Below, piece after piece: positions 16,953 to 25,257 of a stretch of 64,000 nucleotides of DNA. Made by a program: the position numbers and the translations under genes. The stretch lies in the NCBI GenBank assembly GCA_030833845.1, contig JAURGK010000001.1, positions 1-64,000 of the forward strand, written 5' to 3'. This DNA is from Crocinitomicaceae bacterium. GTDB lineage: Bacteria; Bacteroidota; Bacteroidia; Flavobacteriales_D; Crocinitomicaceae. Each line of letters opens with the position of its first letter. Within the stretch, counting starts at the first letter, position 1. Below the pieces are notes generated by a model, which was not told the origin of the DNA, searched no databases, and saw only the letters and a list, made by a program, of their open reading frames with translations.

Positions 16953-19139
16953 TTATTCTTGGATGAACACTTTTTTCTTTTCTAGTATGTTACCGTACTG
17001 CACCGTTAAGTAATATATTCCTGATGGTACATCGAGCTCAAATTCTGTAATTGATCCCTGCAATTGATCGCTATGCACAACCCTTCCGCTGGCATCACTT
17101 ACCCTCACCGAGCCTTCAATGGTGGTGTTTCTGGGCTGGTCCAAAATGACCTGAATTTTTCCTTTTGAATCGGTGGTCACAACAATTTCACCCCCTTCGG
17201 CATAGCTATTGTCTGTAGGATCAAACTCATTGCTCGGACCTTGGGCTTCAACACCATAGTAGGAAGGATAAAAATGCAATACAAATCGGCCCTGTACCAA
17301 CCCACTACTTGCATAGAAAGCATACGTATCGTTGATTGTAAAATCCGTCAATATACCCTCTTGTTTATCTTCGAGTAAAATTTTACCGTAATCAAGCACA
17401 TATTCTGTAAGGTGTAGCTCATAATTCTTACTTGTTGGTACATCCAAATAAAGTGGGACGGATATCTTCTTTTTATTATTCTTTAATCCATTCATCACTA
17501 GCTTTTTGCCCGCTGCCATGGTATATATCTGTGGCGCACCGCTCACAAACATTTTTTCTGAATCATTCGCATCCACTGCATTGCTCATGTCTTGATTCAT
17601 ATAGATCAAGGCCTGATCAAATCTAGCGTCATCCACTAAATTCACCCTCGCTAAAATAGGAAAATAAGTGCTGTTTTTAAGGCCGACATTGCCAGATTGA
17701 TGCGAAGTAAAAGCGCGTTGAAAATTCAATTGTCCTGCTGAAGAGGAGAGTGGATTTGTTACATTGACCTTAACCCATATGGCTTGAAGAGGTGCGATGT
17801 ATTGCGCAGTGGTAGAGCCAGTTGCACCAAGACTATAAGAAGATGTATTCGACTCTAAACCAGTCGAGGCATTATAAGCAATCAGAGCACTAAGGTCCGG
17901 ACCTGAAGAATTGTAAGACCTGATATAATAAGTAGGAGAAATATTGGTTGAATTTGAATGCACTTGTGCCCAATCCAAATATGCGGTATATGGGTTGGCA
18001 ACCAAATGCCAACCTGCATAGGTGCCTGCATTATTACTCAAGCTCAGAGTTTCATCTTGCGCATATAAATTTGCACCCGAAAAGGTCAGTGTTCCATTGT
18101 CTGATCGGCGATGCACATAGCCAGTTGTTGGACTTAAGTTCGTAGCATCGGCCACAGCCGCATACGCACCATTAGAAAAAGACCAAACCTTATTCAAGTC
18201 TCCAGCATTTCCAAAACCCACACTTCGTGCACATGGCACCGGTGTACCCATATACCAATAACGCCCCGTCAATGTATTACCTGAACCAGCATTGTCACTT
18301 AACGTTTGCTTTATATTGTATGTACCCGAACCTGTAACACTAGATCCCTGCTTAAATGTCGCACCGTTTTCAATAGTCATAGTACCATTGTTGGTAAGGG
18401 TTCCGGTTACGGTGAGTTCCACACCTGAGTCTAATGTTAATGTAATCCCAGATTTAATTTGAATTGAAGTCACGGATAAATCAGATGAGATATTGACATC
18501 ATGATTGATTACTGCATAAGACAAGTTTGAAGGTACAACATTGTCTGCCCAAATTGCTTGAGATGACCAAGTTCCTGAGGAAATAGTTTTGCTCAAAACC
18601 CTAAAAGTTGCTTTGTAATTATTTCCATTATTATTAGCATATACAGTTCCTGGTGTACCAGTTGCGTTTGAATATACTTCAAGATAATAATTTCCAGCAC
18701 TTAAACCACTTAGTAGGTCTATGGAATTTGATACACTCTGCCAAGTTTGATTTCCACCACAACCTCCAGGATCATTAGAATTCCAATTATAACTTATCGA
18801 GCTAAAACTACTTGGAGTCGAAGAGACTTGATAAACCCGATAATAAAGATTCCCGCCGGATACATCTCCACCATTACATTTATATGTTTTATTTTGACCC
18901 CCTTTGAGCGTCAAATTTTGTATTCCTTGTTCAAACACCCCTAAATCTAAACTATTGAAGTCAAGGTTGGAAGTGGTTGCATTCAAATCATACCATGAAA
19001 GACCACTAGAATTTATATCCAACACGACATACGATTCATAAATTCCAATTTGAGCCTGTCCCCAACTCAAACCAATATTTCCAAATAAAAATGCACACAG
19101 AAAAAGTGCGAAACGGGTATGTAACGTTCTAGAATTCAT
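16953..19139 (-). CDS. Secreted beta-rich protein with T9SS type A sorting domain
   Basis: A 728-residue cargo protein. The signal peptide includes ALFLCAFLFGNIGLSWGQA. A G8/beta-helix-like centre (SGTWSSQAIWADNVVPSN, followed by repeats like LTNNGTMTIENGATF) leads into a segment that many Bacteroidota surface proteins carry (GRYWYMGTPV; GWHLVANPYTAYLDW). The last 75 residues are a type A sorting domain: VRVSDASGRVV, then VPSGIYYLTV and KKVFIQE. It is the first gene of a minus-strand unit with the 61-residue peptide and the peptidase, so it may be a surface product tied to that system or just upstream of it. Confidence 0.88.
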   Translation of the reverse strand: MNSRTLHTRFALFLCAFLFGNIGLSWGQAQIGIYESYVVLDINSSGLSWYDLNATTSNLDFNSLDLGVFEQGIQNLTLKGGQNKTYKCNGGDVSGGNLYYRVYQVSSTPSSFSSISYNWNSNDPGGCGGNQTWQSVSNSIDLLSGLSAGNYYLEVYSNATGTPGTVYANNNGNNYKATFRVLSKTISSGTWSSQAIWADNVVPSNLSYAVINHDVNISSDLSVTSIQIKSGITLTLDSGVELTVTGTLTNNGTMTIENGATFKQGSSVTGSGTYNIKQTLSDNAGSGNTLTGRYWYMGTPVPCARSVGFGNAGDLNKVWSFSNGAYAAVADATNLSPTTGYVHRRSDNGTLTFSGANLYAQDETLSLSNNAGTYAGWHLVANPYTAYLDWAQVHSNSTNISPTYYIRSYNSSGPDLSALIAYNASTGLESNTSSYSLGATGSTTAQYIAPLQAIWVKVNVTNPLSSSAGQLNFQRAFTSHQSGNVGLKNSTYFPILARVNLVDDARFDQALIYMNQDMSNAVDANDSEKMFVSGAPQIYTMAAGKKLVMNGLKNNKKKISVPLYLDVPTSKNYELHLTEYVLDYGKILLEDKQEGILTDFTINDTYAFYASSGLVQGRFVLHFYPSYYGVEAQGPSNEFDPTDNSYAEGGEIVVTTDSKGKIQVILDQPRNTTIEGSVRVSDASGRVVHSDQLQGSITEFELDVPSGIYYLTVQYGNILEKKKVFIQE

Positions 19140-19229
19140 ATGTATACAGGTTTAGTAAGTGTAAAAATAACACTCAGAATGTAAAAAGCAAATTTTTAAA
19201 TTACTTTTTCACGTCAGAATATACCATCA

Positions 19230-20162
19230 TTAGATGAAGGAAGATACCCCGCCCGTATGGATGAAGAGTACTTTTTTGCCTTTTAAATGAGAAAGTTGGC
19301 TCTGCAGAGCCAACAGAGCTTTGGCGGTATATGTGGCCTCGATTGGGAACTGTTTGGTATCATTAAAAATTTTTATGAATTCCATTAATTCAGGACTCGT
19401 TTTGGCATAACCTCCGTGGTGGTATTGATCTAGTACCCTTACTTGCTCAAATGGAAATTGGAGGTGGGCGGTAAAGGAGTTTTGTTTAGCCTGCTGGGAC
19501 AAGGCCTTCATTTCTTTTAAAGACCGAAAACCCTTTAGCACAGGTACAACAAAAAGATCGGTTTGAGAAGGAATGCTTGCCAAAACGCCCAAACTAGTTG
19601 TGGTTGTGCCTTGAGCTATAAATACAGCATCAAAATGTTTACTGTTATTTTGAGCAACAGCTTCAGGATAAATTGAAGTGCAGCCTAAAATGCCTTCTGG
19701 GTTAGCACCTCCTTCTGGAATAAACCAAGTTGGTTTATTTTCAAACTCATGAAGTCCGGATTGATACTTCTGTTCTTTATAATTGGATCTATGAATAAAG
19801 TTCAATTTCATACCAAGTGCATGGCATTGTTCTAATATTCGATTACTCTTTTCATGTAATTCTTCGCCTCGCACCCTAGCAGCAATAGGCATTTTCACTT
19901 CTTTAGCAGCGGCAGCACTGGCCAACAAATGATTTGAATAGGCCCCGCCATAGGTAATCAATTGGGTTGCTCCAACTTTTTGAGCCGTCAAGAGATTTCC
20001 TTCCAATTTGCGCAATTTATTACCCGAAATAAATTGATCAATTAAATCGTCGCGCTTCACGAACAATTGAACATCAAAATTGTTAGCCTCTAAAAGGCTA
20101 AACGATTCTAAAGAAGAAGCATTTTTTAACCTTGCAAACCATTGATTTATATCAGCTAACAT
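19230..20162 (-). CDS. PLP-dependent D-cysteine desulfhydrase / ACC deaminase family enzyme
   Basis: The 310 residues follow the fold type II PLP pattern of this family: LFVKRDDLIDQFISGNKLRKLE, with the Schiff-base Lys in SGNKLRKLE, then ITYGGAYSNH, RVRGEE and the phosphate loop QGTTTTSLG. Members release ammonia and pyruvate from D-cysteine or ACC. Which substrate applies here cannot be told from sequence alone. Its start codon shares the CATG at 20160 with the divergent DUF5522 gene. Confidence 0.85.
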   Translation of the reverse strand: MLADINQWFARLKNASSLESFSLLEANNFDVQLFVKRDDLIDQFISGNKLRKLEGNLLTAQKVGATQLITYGGAYSNHLLASAAAAKEVKMPIAARVRGEELHEKSNRILEQCHALGMKLNFIHRSNYKEQKYQSGLHEFENKPTWFIPEGGANPEGILGCTSIYPEAVAQNNSKHFDAVFIAQGTTTTSLGVLASIPSQTDLFVVPVLKGFRSLKEMKALSQQAKQNSFTAHLQFPFEQVRVLDQYHHGGYAKTSPELMEFIKIFNDTKQFPIEATYTAKALLALQSQLSHLKGKKVLFIHTGGVSSFI

Positions 20163-20361
20163 GAGTGAAGATTTTTCCGGTTTTTCAAAAAAAAGTCAAC
20201 TAAACGAAGATGATTACTATTTGTCTGAAGAAGGTTATATCGTATTTACCGAAAATTACCATCTCAAGCGTGGTTATTGCTGCAAAAGCGGCTGCAAGCA
20301 TTGCCCCTATGGATATGATCCAAAAACTGGTCATCTAAGTACTTCCTACCCAAAGAACTAA
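20161..20361 (+). CDS. DUF5522 small cysteine-rich protein
   Basis: A 66-residue protein with the signature EEGYIVFTENYHLKRGYCC followed by KSGCKHCPYG. The Cys-Cys...Cys-x-x-Cys set looks like a metal site. Function is unknown to me. It starts inside the CATG shared with the PLP enzyme and its stop overlaps the convergent acyltransferase stop by 4 bases, so the gene is wedged in with no free intergenic space. Confidence 0.8.
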   Translation: MSEDFSGFSKKSQLNEDDYYLSEEGYIVFTENYHLKRGYCCKSGCKHCPYGYDPKTGHLSTSYPKN

Positions 20362-20900
20362 TCAATTCCTAGCTCGGGATACTTTCCCTTGTATTGCTTT
20401 AAGATATTCTTGATTTTTTGAATATCTGCATCTGCATCGCCTGTTGGCCAAAAAATACTATGAAAGCCCCCAGTTTTGGTGGCAAAATCAATATAAGCCA
20501 CATAAATGGGTACTTGTGCTTTTTGTGCTACATAATAAAAGCCCTTTTTCCAGTTAGGATTATAACTGCGGGTTCCTTCTGGAGAGAATACCAGATACAA
20601 GGTTTCGTATTTTTCAAAATAACTCACGGCGGTATCAGTAAGATTATTTTTTTTACTTCGATCCACTGGAATACCCCCAATGGCTTTCAAAAACCAACCT
20701 AAGGGTCCCCAAAATAATTCCTTTTTCATAAGGTATTTACCCTTCACTCCATATTGAGTAAAGGCCAAACGCCCTAGAATAAAATCCCAATTAGAGGTAT
20801 GTGGACCAACGGCAATAACACATTTATTGATACCTTCAGGCGGATTCGGATCAACTTTCCATCCAATTACCCAAAAAATAAATTTTGCCAAGAACTTCAT
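20358..20900 (-). CDS. PlsC-type 1-acylglycerol-phosphate acyltransferase family protein
   Basis: A 180-residue acyltransferase. The HxxxxD catalytic motif is HTSNWD, followed by GGIPVDRSKK and FSPEGTRS, the substrate-binding blocks of the LPLAT/PlsC family. The N-terminus is hydrophobic (KFLAKFIFWVIGW), fitting a membrane-associated enzyme of phospholipid or ornithine-lipid synthesis. It is short for the family but complete in motifs. Confidence 0.85.
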   Translation of the reverse strand: MKFLAKFIFWVIGWKVDPNPPEGINKCVIAVGPHTSNWDFILGRLAFTQYGVKGKYLMKKELFWGPLGWFLKAIGGIPVDRSKKNNLTDTAVSYFEKYETLYLVFSPEGTRSYNPNWKKGFYYVAQKAQVPIYVAYIDFATKTGGFHSIFWPTGDADADIQKIKNILKQYKGKYPELGID

Positions 20901-20942
20901 GGTCTAAAGTTAAACAATTCATCTTTGATATATCTTTACATC

Positions 20943-22142
20943 GTGAAGTCTCTTAAAGAAATTGCCTCGGGCCTATTTATAGTCGCCATCTTGATAGGAT
21001 GTTTGGCTTTAAGTCCGTTGTTGGATATTCAAAAAACCAAACTTGCACAGATTCCGAGCTTTGAAAATCATATTTTTCAGTATGCGGTGATGCCTTTGCA
21101 GGTAGTTCAAAGTTGGATTTTAGAACAGCAATTAGAATCAAAAGACCCTGCAGTGCAGCAAACACTGAAAAACCTCAATGACAAACTCAATTTAAAAAAA
21201 GATAAGGTCTTAGAAAATTTCAAGTTTGACCTTTTCGGTGCCGTAGCATACTACTTAATTGACCAACCAAATAAAGAATTTTCTTTTGTTTTTCTTCCAG
21301 GATCAGGACTTGCAAAAGGTTGGAATTCAAACCGACATTACACAATCGATGAAGGTGTTTTTTATTTTACAGAAATTCTTCAACCCAAAGAACAATCCTA
21401 TTTTGTTGAAAGTATTAAAGGATTAAAATTTAAAACCATTGAGCTCAATGCGCGTACACAAAAATTTGAATTAAGGGGGCATACCTATAAATTACACTGG
21501 GAGCGCCATGCATTTGAATTAGAACTTAGCGCCAATAAGAAAAGCAAATTCACAAGATTAATGCCCAATGGATTTCATGTCAGTTGTCCAATTGCGTTGA
21601 GAAATATGCCCCATGCTTTTTTCTTTCTTGAAAATATCAAGGATTGTTCAATCAATTATTACGGCGCAAAGCTCAATGACAAGCAGGCTTTAGAATTTGA
21701 ATTTGAAGTGCTGCTCTCTTTTGACAATGACTTAAAAATCAAACAGTTTCTCAATGAAGCTCAAAAAGCTTATCCAAATTGGGATTGGCACCAAAATTTT
21801 GTCAAAGTCAATGAGGCCATTTACGCCATAAAGCGAGAAAATAAAAAGCAACTATTTATCTGCAGTAGTCCTAAGAACTTCATTAAAAATGGACAAATTA
21901 AAAAACAAAATAGCATTGCTCCCATCATTTTTTCTGGAGACCCTACCCTGCTCACAAAATTTGAGAATGCCGGTTGGGCTGCAGCAGTATTAGAATTATT
22001 CCCCATTTACAGAGGATTGTCTGACTTTACCTCTAGAACAGCTCTAGTAAGCACAAAGAATCAAAGTATCCGTTGGGAGTTAAAACAAGATTATTTTGCC
22101 GCAGGAGAATTTTTAAAACTGCTTGGAAGTAGTATTGAATAA
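20943..22142 (+). CDS. Hypothetical membrane-anchored protein (GTG start)
   Basis: I do not recognise a family. From the chosen GTG the 399-residue protein opens with a single membrane segment (GLFIVAILIGCLALSPLLDI) and continues as a soluble domain of mixed strands and helices. The frame stays open upstream through the divergent acyltransferase promoter, so the longer start is unlikely. It is followed by a strong hairpin at 22145, and glnN is convergent beyond it. Confidence 0.7.
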   Translation: MKSLKEIASGLFIVAILIGCLALSPLLDIQKTKLAQIPSFENHIFQYAVMPLQVVQSWILEQQLESKDPAVQQTLKNLNDKLNLKKDKVLENFKFDLFGAVAYYLIDQPNKEFSFVFLPGSGLAKGWNSNRHYTIDEGVFYFTEILQPKEQSYFVESIKGLKFKTIELNARTQKFELRGHTYKLHWERHAFELELSANKKSKFTRLMPNGFHVSCPIALRNMPHAFFFLENIKDCSINYYGAKLNDKQALEFEFEVLLSFDNDLKIKQFLNEAQKAYPNWDWHQNFVKVNEAIYAIKRENKKQLFICSSPKNFIKNGQIKKQNSIAPIIFSGDPTLLTKFENAGWAAAVLELFPIYRGLSDFTSRTALVSTKNQSIRWELKQDYFAAGEFLKLLGSSIE

Positions 22143-22144
22143 AT

Positions 22145-22174
22145 AAAGGCCCCGTTGCAAGCAACGGGGCCTTT
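22145..22174. terminator. Bidirectional hairpin between convergent genes
   Basis: A perfect 14-bp stem, AAAGGCCCCGTTGC/GCAACGGGGCCTTT with a 2-base loop. On the minus strand it is followed by ATTTATT; on the plus strand the T-run is only the end of the stem. It separates two stop codons and probably ends both transcripts. Confidence 0.8.
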
Positions 22175-22222
22175 CCACTCAGTATTACTAAACCTATCTA
22201 TGAAATAAAGAGCAGTACGAAC

Positions 22223-24409
22223 TTATCTAATAAATAATAATTCTCTAAATTTTGGTAAAGGCCATAATTCATCCTCTACTAATAATTCAAGTTTATCTGC
22301 ATGGTATCGGATTTCATCGAAATGTACTTTTACATCATCACAATAAACCAATGCTTTTTGCTCAGCACTTTCTAATTTATTAGCGCGCTTACGCTCAGCG
22401 AGCATGGTATCTGATGCTTCTTTCATTTTATTGATGTGTAAGGATACCTTTTCCAATAATTCAATTTGTGCTTTGGCTGCAGATTTACCTGATTTTTCTC
22501 CTAGAATATTGATCAGCCCTTGAACGTTCTGAATCAATTTATTTTGATACTCAACCGCTGCAGGAATGAAATAATTCTGTACCAGATCACCCATTAAACG
22601 AGACTCAATTTGAATTTTTAAAATATAATTTTCAAACTCAATTTCTGCACGTGCCTCTAACTCTCTAGGTGAAAGCACTTCCATTTCTGCAAAGAGTTGC
22701 TTGACTTCTTTGTTGTGCCAAACTTGAAGCGCTCGCGGGGTATCTTTTAAGTTAGACAAACCACGTTTCTGGGCTTCTTTTACCCATTCATCTCCATAGC
22801 CGTTACCTTCAAAACGAATCTTTTTCGACATCTTGATAAGTGCTTGCAATTCTTTTAAAATGGCTTCGTCTTTGCTCTCTCCTTTTTCAATGCGTTTGTC
22901 AACGGCCAATTTAAACAAGCGCAATTGTTTGGCCATAATAGTGTTAAGAACAATCATTGCAGACCCACAGTTCGCAGATGAACCAACGGCTCGGAATTCA
23001 AATTTGTTACCTGTAAAAGCAAAAGGAGAAGTTCTATTTCTATCCGTATTATCGAGTAAGATTTGCGGAATTTTACCAATATTGAGTTTCAATTCTGTTT
23101 TATCTTGCGGGGTCATTTTCCCTGCCTTGATATTTTTCTCGAGATCGTCTAGCAACCCAGATAGCTGGGTCCCAATAAACGTTGAAATGATCGCTGGAGG
23201 AGCTTCATTGGCACCGAGTCGGTGATCGTTTCCAGCCGATGCAATGGCAGCACGTAACAAATCAGCGTTATCATGAATTGCGGCAATGGTGTTGACGAAA
23301 AATGTCAAGAATTGCAAATTGGATTTTGGATTTTTTCCAGGAGCTAATAGATTCACGCCTGTGTTTGTTCCCAAAGACCAATTGTTGTGCTTGCCCGAAC
23401 CATTGACGCCAGCAAATGGCTTTTCATGCAAAAGTACACGGAAGTTGTGCTTGCGCGCAATTTTTTCCATGATATCCATCAATAGGAGATTGTGGTCATT
23501 AGCCAAATTACACTCTTCAAAAATTGGCGCACACTCGAATTGATTCGGTGCAACCTCGTTGTGTCGGGTAGTAACTGGAATCCCTAATTTCAAAGACTCC
23601 ACTTCGAATTCACGCATAAAAGCATTCACTCGCTCCGGGATTGAACCAAAATAATGGTCTTCTAGTTGTTGCCCTTTAGCAGGTGCATGACCAAACAATG
23701 CACGACCTGTTAGCATTAAATCCGGGCGGGCGTTAAACAGTGCAGAATCTATTAAGAAATACTCTTGTTCCCAACCTAAGGTCGCATTGACTTTGGTGAC
23801 GTTTTTATCAAAATACTGACAAACCTCTACTGCAGCCTGATCAACTGCATGCAATGCTTTTAGCAAAGGCATTTTATAGTCTAGAGACTCTCCAGTGTAG
23901 GATATAAAAATGGTAGGAATACAAAGGGTTTTTCCAATGACAAATGCTGGCGAAGATGGATCCCAAGCCGTGTAGCCGCGAGCCTCGAAGGTATTTCGGA
24001 TACCACCATTAGGAAATGACGATGCATCTGGCTCTTGCTGCACAAGCATATCACCATCAAAACGTTCAATGGCTTTACCAGGGGCAATTGGCTTGAGAAA
24101 TGCATCATGTTTCTCGGCGGTAGTTCCGGTGAGTGGCTGAAACCAATGCGTATAGTGAGTGGCTCCTTTAGAAATGGCCCAGTCTTTCATTGCACTAGCT
24201 ACTTGATCAGCATATTTACGATCCAAGCGCGTACCATTTTGAATGGCCTCGATCATGAATTTAAAAGTGTCTGAAGGTAGATATTCCCGCATGACATCTT
24301 GATGAAACACATTTTGACCAAATAAATCCGAAAGTTTCCCATTGTACTCAATGTGTTTCGGTTCACGGTGCAACACATCTTGGTAAGCATTTAATCGTTT
24401 TGTAGCCAT
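22223..24409 (-). CDS. glnN: Glutamine synthetase type III
   Basis: Makes glutamine from glutamate, ammonia and ATP. The 728-residue length and the C-terminal extension mark GSIII, the usual form in Bacteroidota. Signatures include the N-terminal FGQNVFHQDVMREYLPSD, the active-site NATLGWEQEYFLID, VNGSGKHNNWSLGTN with the ATP site, and NRTSPFAFTGNKFEFRAVG. A -7 box and a 14-base inverted repeat lie upstream, suggesting nitrogen-dependent control. The gene is alone on its strand. Confidence 0.97.
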   Translation of the reverse strand: MATKRLNAYQDVLHREPKHIEYNGKLSDLFGQNVFHQDVMREYLPSDTFKFMIEAIQNGTRLDRKYADQVASAMKDWAISKGATHYTHWFQPLTGTTAEKHDAFLKPIAPGKAIERFDGDMLVQQEPDASSFPNGGIRNTFEARGYTAWDPSSPAFVIGKTLCIPTIFISYTGESLDYKMPLLKALHAVDQAAVEVCQYFDKNVTKVNATLGWEQEYFLIDSALFNARPDLMLTGRALFGHAPAKGQQLEDHYFGSIPERVNAFMREFEVESLKLGIPVTTRHNEVAPNQFECAPIFEECNLANDHNLLLMDIMEKIARKHNFRVLLHEKPFAGVNGSGKHNNWSLGTNTGVNLLAPGKNPKSNLQFLTFFVNTIAAIHDNADLLRAAIASAGNDHRLGANEAPPAIISTFIGTQLSGLLDDLEKNIKAGKMTPQDKTELKLNIGKIPQILLDNTDRNRTSPFAFTGNKFEFRAVGSSANCGSAMIVLNTIMAKQLRLFKLAVDKRIEKGESKDEAILKELQALIKMSKKIRFEGNGYGDEWVKEAQKRGLSNLKDTPRALQVWHNKEVKQLFAEMEVLSPRELEARAEIEFENYILKIQIESRLMGDLVQNYFIPAAVEYQNKLIQNVQGLINILGEKSGKSAAKAQIELLEKVSLHINKMKEASDTMLAERKRANKLESAEQKALVYCDDVKVHFDEIRYHADKLELLVEDELWPLPKFRELLFIR

Positions 24410-24427
24410 AATTTTAATTTTTTTTTA

Positions 24428-24435
24428 CAAAAGTA
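24428..24435 (-). promoter_or_regulatory. Putative -7 box of glnN
   Basis: TACTTTTG on the minus strand fits TAnnTTTG and would place transcription start near 24424, about 15 bases before the ATG. The -33 position has no TTG but is covered by one arm of the inverted repeat, as expected for an activator-dependent promoter. Confidence 0.5.
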
Positions 24436-24438
24436 TTC

Positions 24439-24498
24439 ATTTTTTAGGGGGTCTACCATAATTTTTATATGTTTTTTCAACATTACCCCCTAAAAAAT
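24439..24498. promoter_or_regulatory. Perfect 14-bp inverted repeat in the glnN/Nudix intergenic region
   Basis: ATTTTTTAGGGGGT at 24439-24452 is matched exactly by ACCCCCTAAAAAAT at 24485-24498, with a 32-base spacer. Arm centres are 46 bases apart. The G5 and C5 tracts stand out from the AT-rich surroundings. One arm abuts the glnN -7 box. I read it as two operator half-sites rather than a terminator, since neither flank has a gene end. Confidence 0.65.
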
Positions 24499-24560
24499 CA
24501 ACAATAATTGAAAAATTACCTAAAATATACTTTTTAAAAAAGAATTTTGAAATTTGTCAT

Positions 24561-25100
24561 ATGGATGAACGTAATTTGTTTGATCGGCCTAAACCCGCTG
24601 CAGTGGCTGTGCATTTATTTGCAATTCAAGGCCAATTTCATTTCATACTCATTGAAAGAAGTAAGTATGAAGGGCAGCATAGCGGTCAAATAGCCCTTCC
24701 TGGTGGTAAACCCGAAGAAACTGACCCCGATTTACTTTTTACCGCTCGAAGAGAGTCTTGTGAAGAAATCGGTATAGATGTGGTCAAAGGCACATTTTTG
24801 AGAAGACTATCAACGGTCTATATTCCTGTTTCGGGATTTGAAGTCAACCCTTTTGTGATTTTTCACGATGCACCTCCACACCTTGAACAAAACTTCAGAG
24901 AAGTTGCCAATATTTTTCTGGTACCGACCACCGATTTATTGAATGCCAATAACAGACAATTGCAACATATAGAACTGCCCAACGGAATGATCTTAAAGGA
25001 CCAACCATGTTTTATACTCAAAGAAAAAGTGGTTTGGGGGGCGACGGCCAAAATACTCGATGAACTTGGTTTTTTACTTAGCAATGACCTTCTTTTCTAA
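24561..25100 (+). CDS. Nudix hydrolase, probably a CoA pyrophosphatase type
   Basis: The Nudix box is complete: GGKPEETDPDLLFTARRE joined to SCEEIGI. The preceding QIALPGG and the later STVYIPVSGFEVNPFV resemble the CoA pyrophosphatase (NudL-like) subgroup. The length of 179 residues fits. Substrate is inferred from motif context only. It is divergent from glnN and ends at a terminator shared with the small RNA candidate. Confidence 0.88.
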   Translation: MDERNLFDRPKPAAVAVHLFAIQGQFHFILIERSKYEGQHSGQIALPGGKPEETDPDLLFTARRESCEEIGIDVVKGTFLRRLSTVYIPVSGFEVNPFVIFHDAPPHLEQNFREVANIFLVPTTDLLNANNRQLQHIELPNGMILKDQPCFILKEKVVWGATAKILDELGFLLSNDLLF

Positions 25101-25113
25101 GAAGCTATCTGCT

Positions 25114-25208
25114 AAAAACAAAAAGAGGAACAAACTGTATTTGTTCCTCTTTTTGCTAAACCATGCTAAAACTATAAAACTAAAACTACAACTATGAACT
25201 GTAATTTC
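25114..25208 (-). ncRNA. Candidate small RNA, about 95 nt
   Basis: On the minus strand a promoter with both boxes (25213-25243) predicts a start near 25208. Transcription would run about 50 bases through A/T-rich sequence with a repeated TTGTAGTTTTAG-like phrase, then into a 15-bp hairpin (GAGGAACAAA/TTTGTTCCTC core) and T-runs ending near 25114. No ORF of useful length lies inside. It ends just past the 3-prime end of the convergent Nudix gene. Promoter, body and terminator together are better than chance, but expression is not shown. Confidence 0.6.
25120..25154. terminator. 15-bp hairpin terminator, bidirectional
   Basis: Stem AAAAAGAGGAACAAA/TTTGTTCCTCTTTTT with a 5-base loop. A-runs and T-runs on both flanks let it end the Nudix transcript on the plus strand and the candidate small RNA on the minus strand. 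Confidence 0.85.
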
Positions 25209-25212
25209 GGTG

Positions 25213-25243
25213 CAAAGATACAGCGACTTTTAGCATTTGCAAA
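25213..25243 (-). promoter_or_regulatory. Strong Bacteroidota-type promoter
   Basis: On the minus strand TTTG (25243-25240), a 19-base spacer and TATCTTTG (25220-25213) form a near-consensus -33/-7 pair. It lies just downstream of the mnmD stop and points away from it toward the 25120 hairpin. No protein gene follows, hence the small RNA call. Confidence 0.7.
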
Positions 25244-25257
25244 CTTTTTATTGTAAA

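Noticed and set aside
22833-23225. 130-residue plus-strand frame within glnN
   Set aside because: It runs antisense to the conserved catalytic core of glutamine synthetase; no start signal or family match.
24439-24498. Inverted repeat as a terminator
   Set aside because: It lies between two divergent start codons, has a 32-base loop and no T-run at a gene end.
25193-25255. 20-codon plus-strand ORF (MNCNFGAKIQ...) near the small RNA
   Set aside because: It lies across the minus-strand promoter boxes and has no plus-strand promoter; likely chance.
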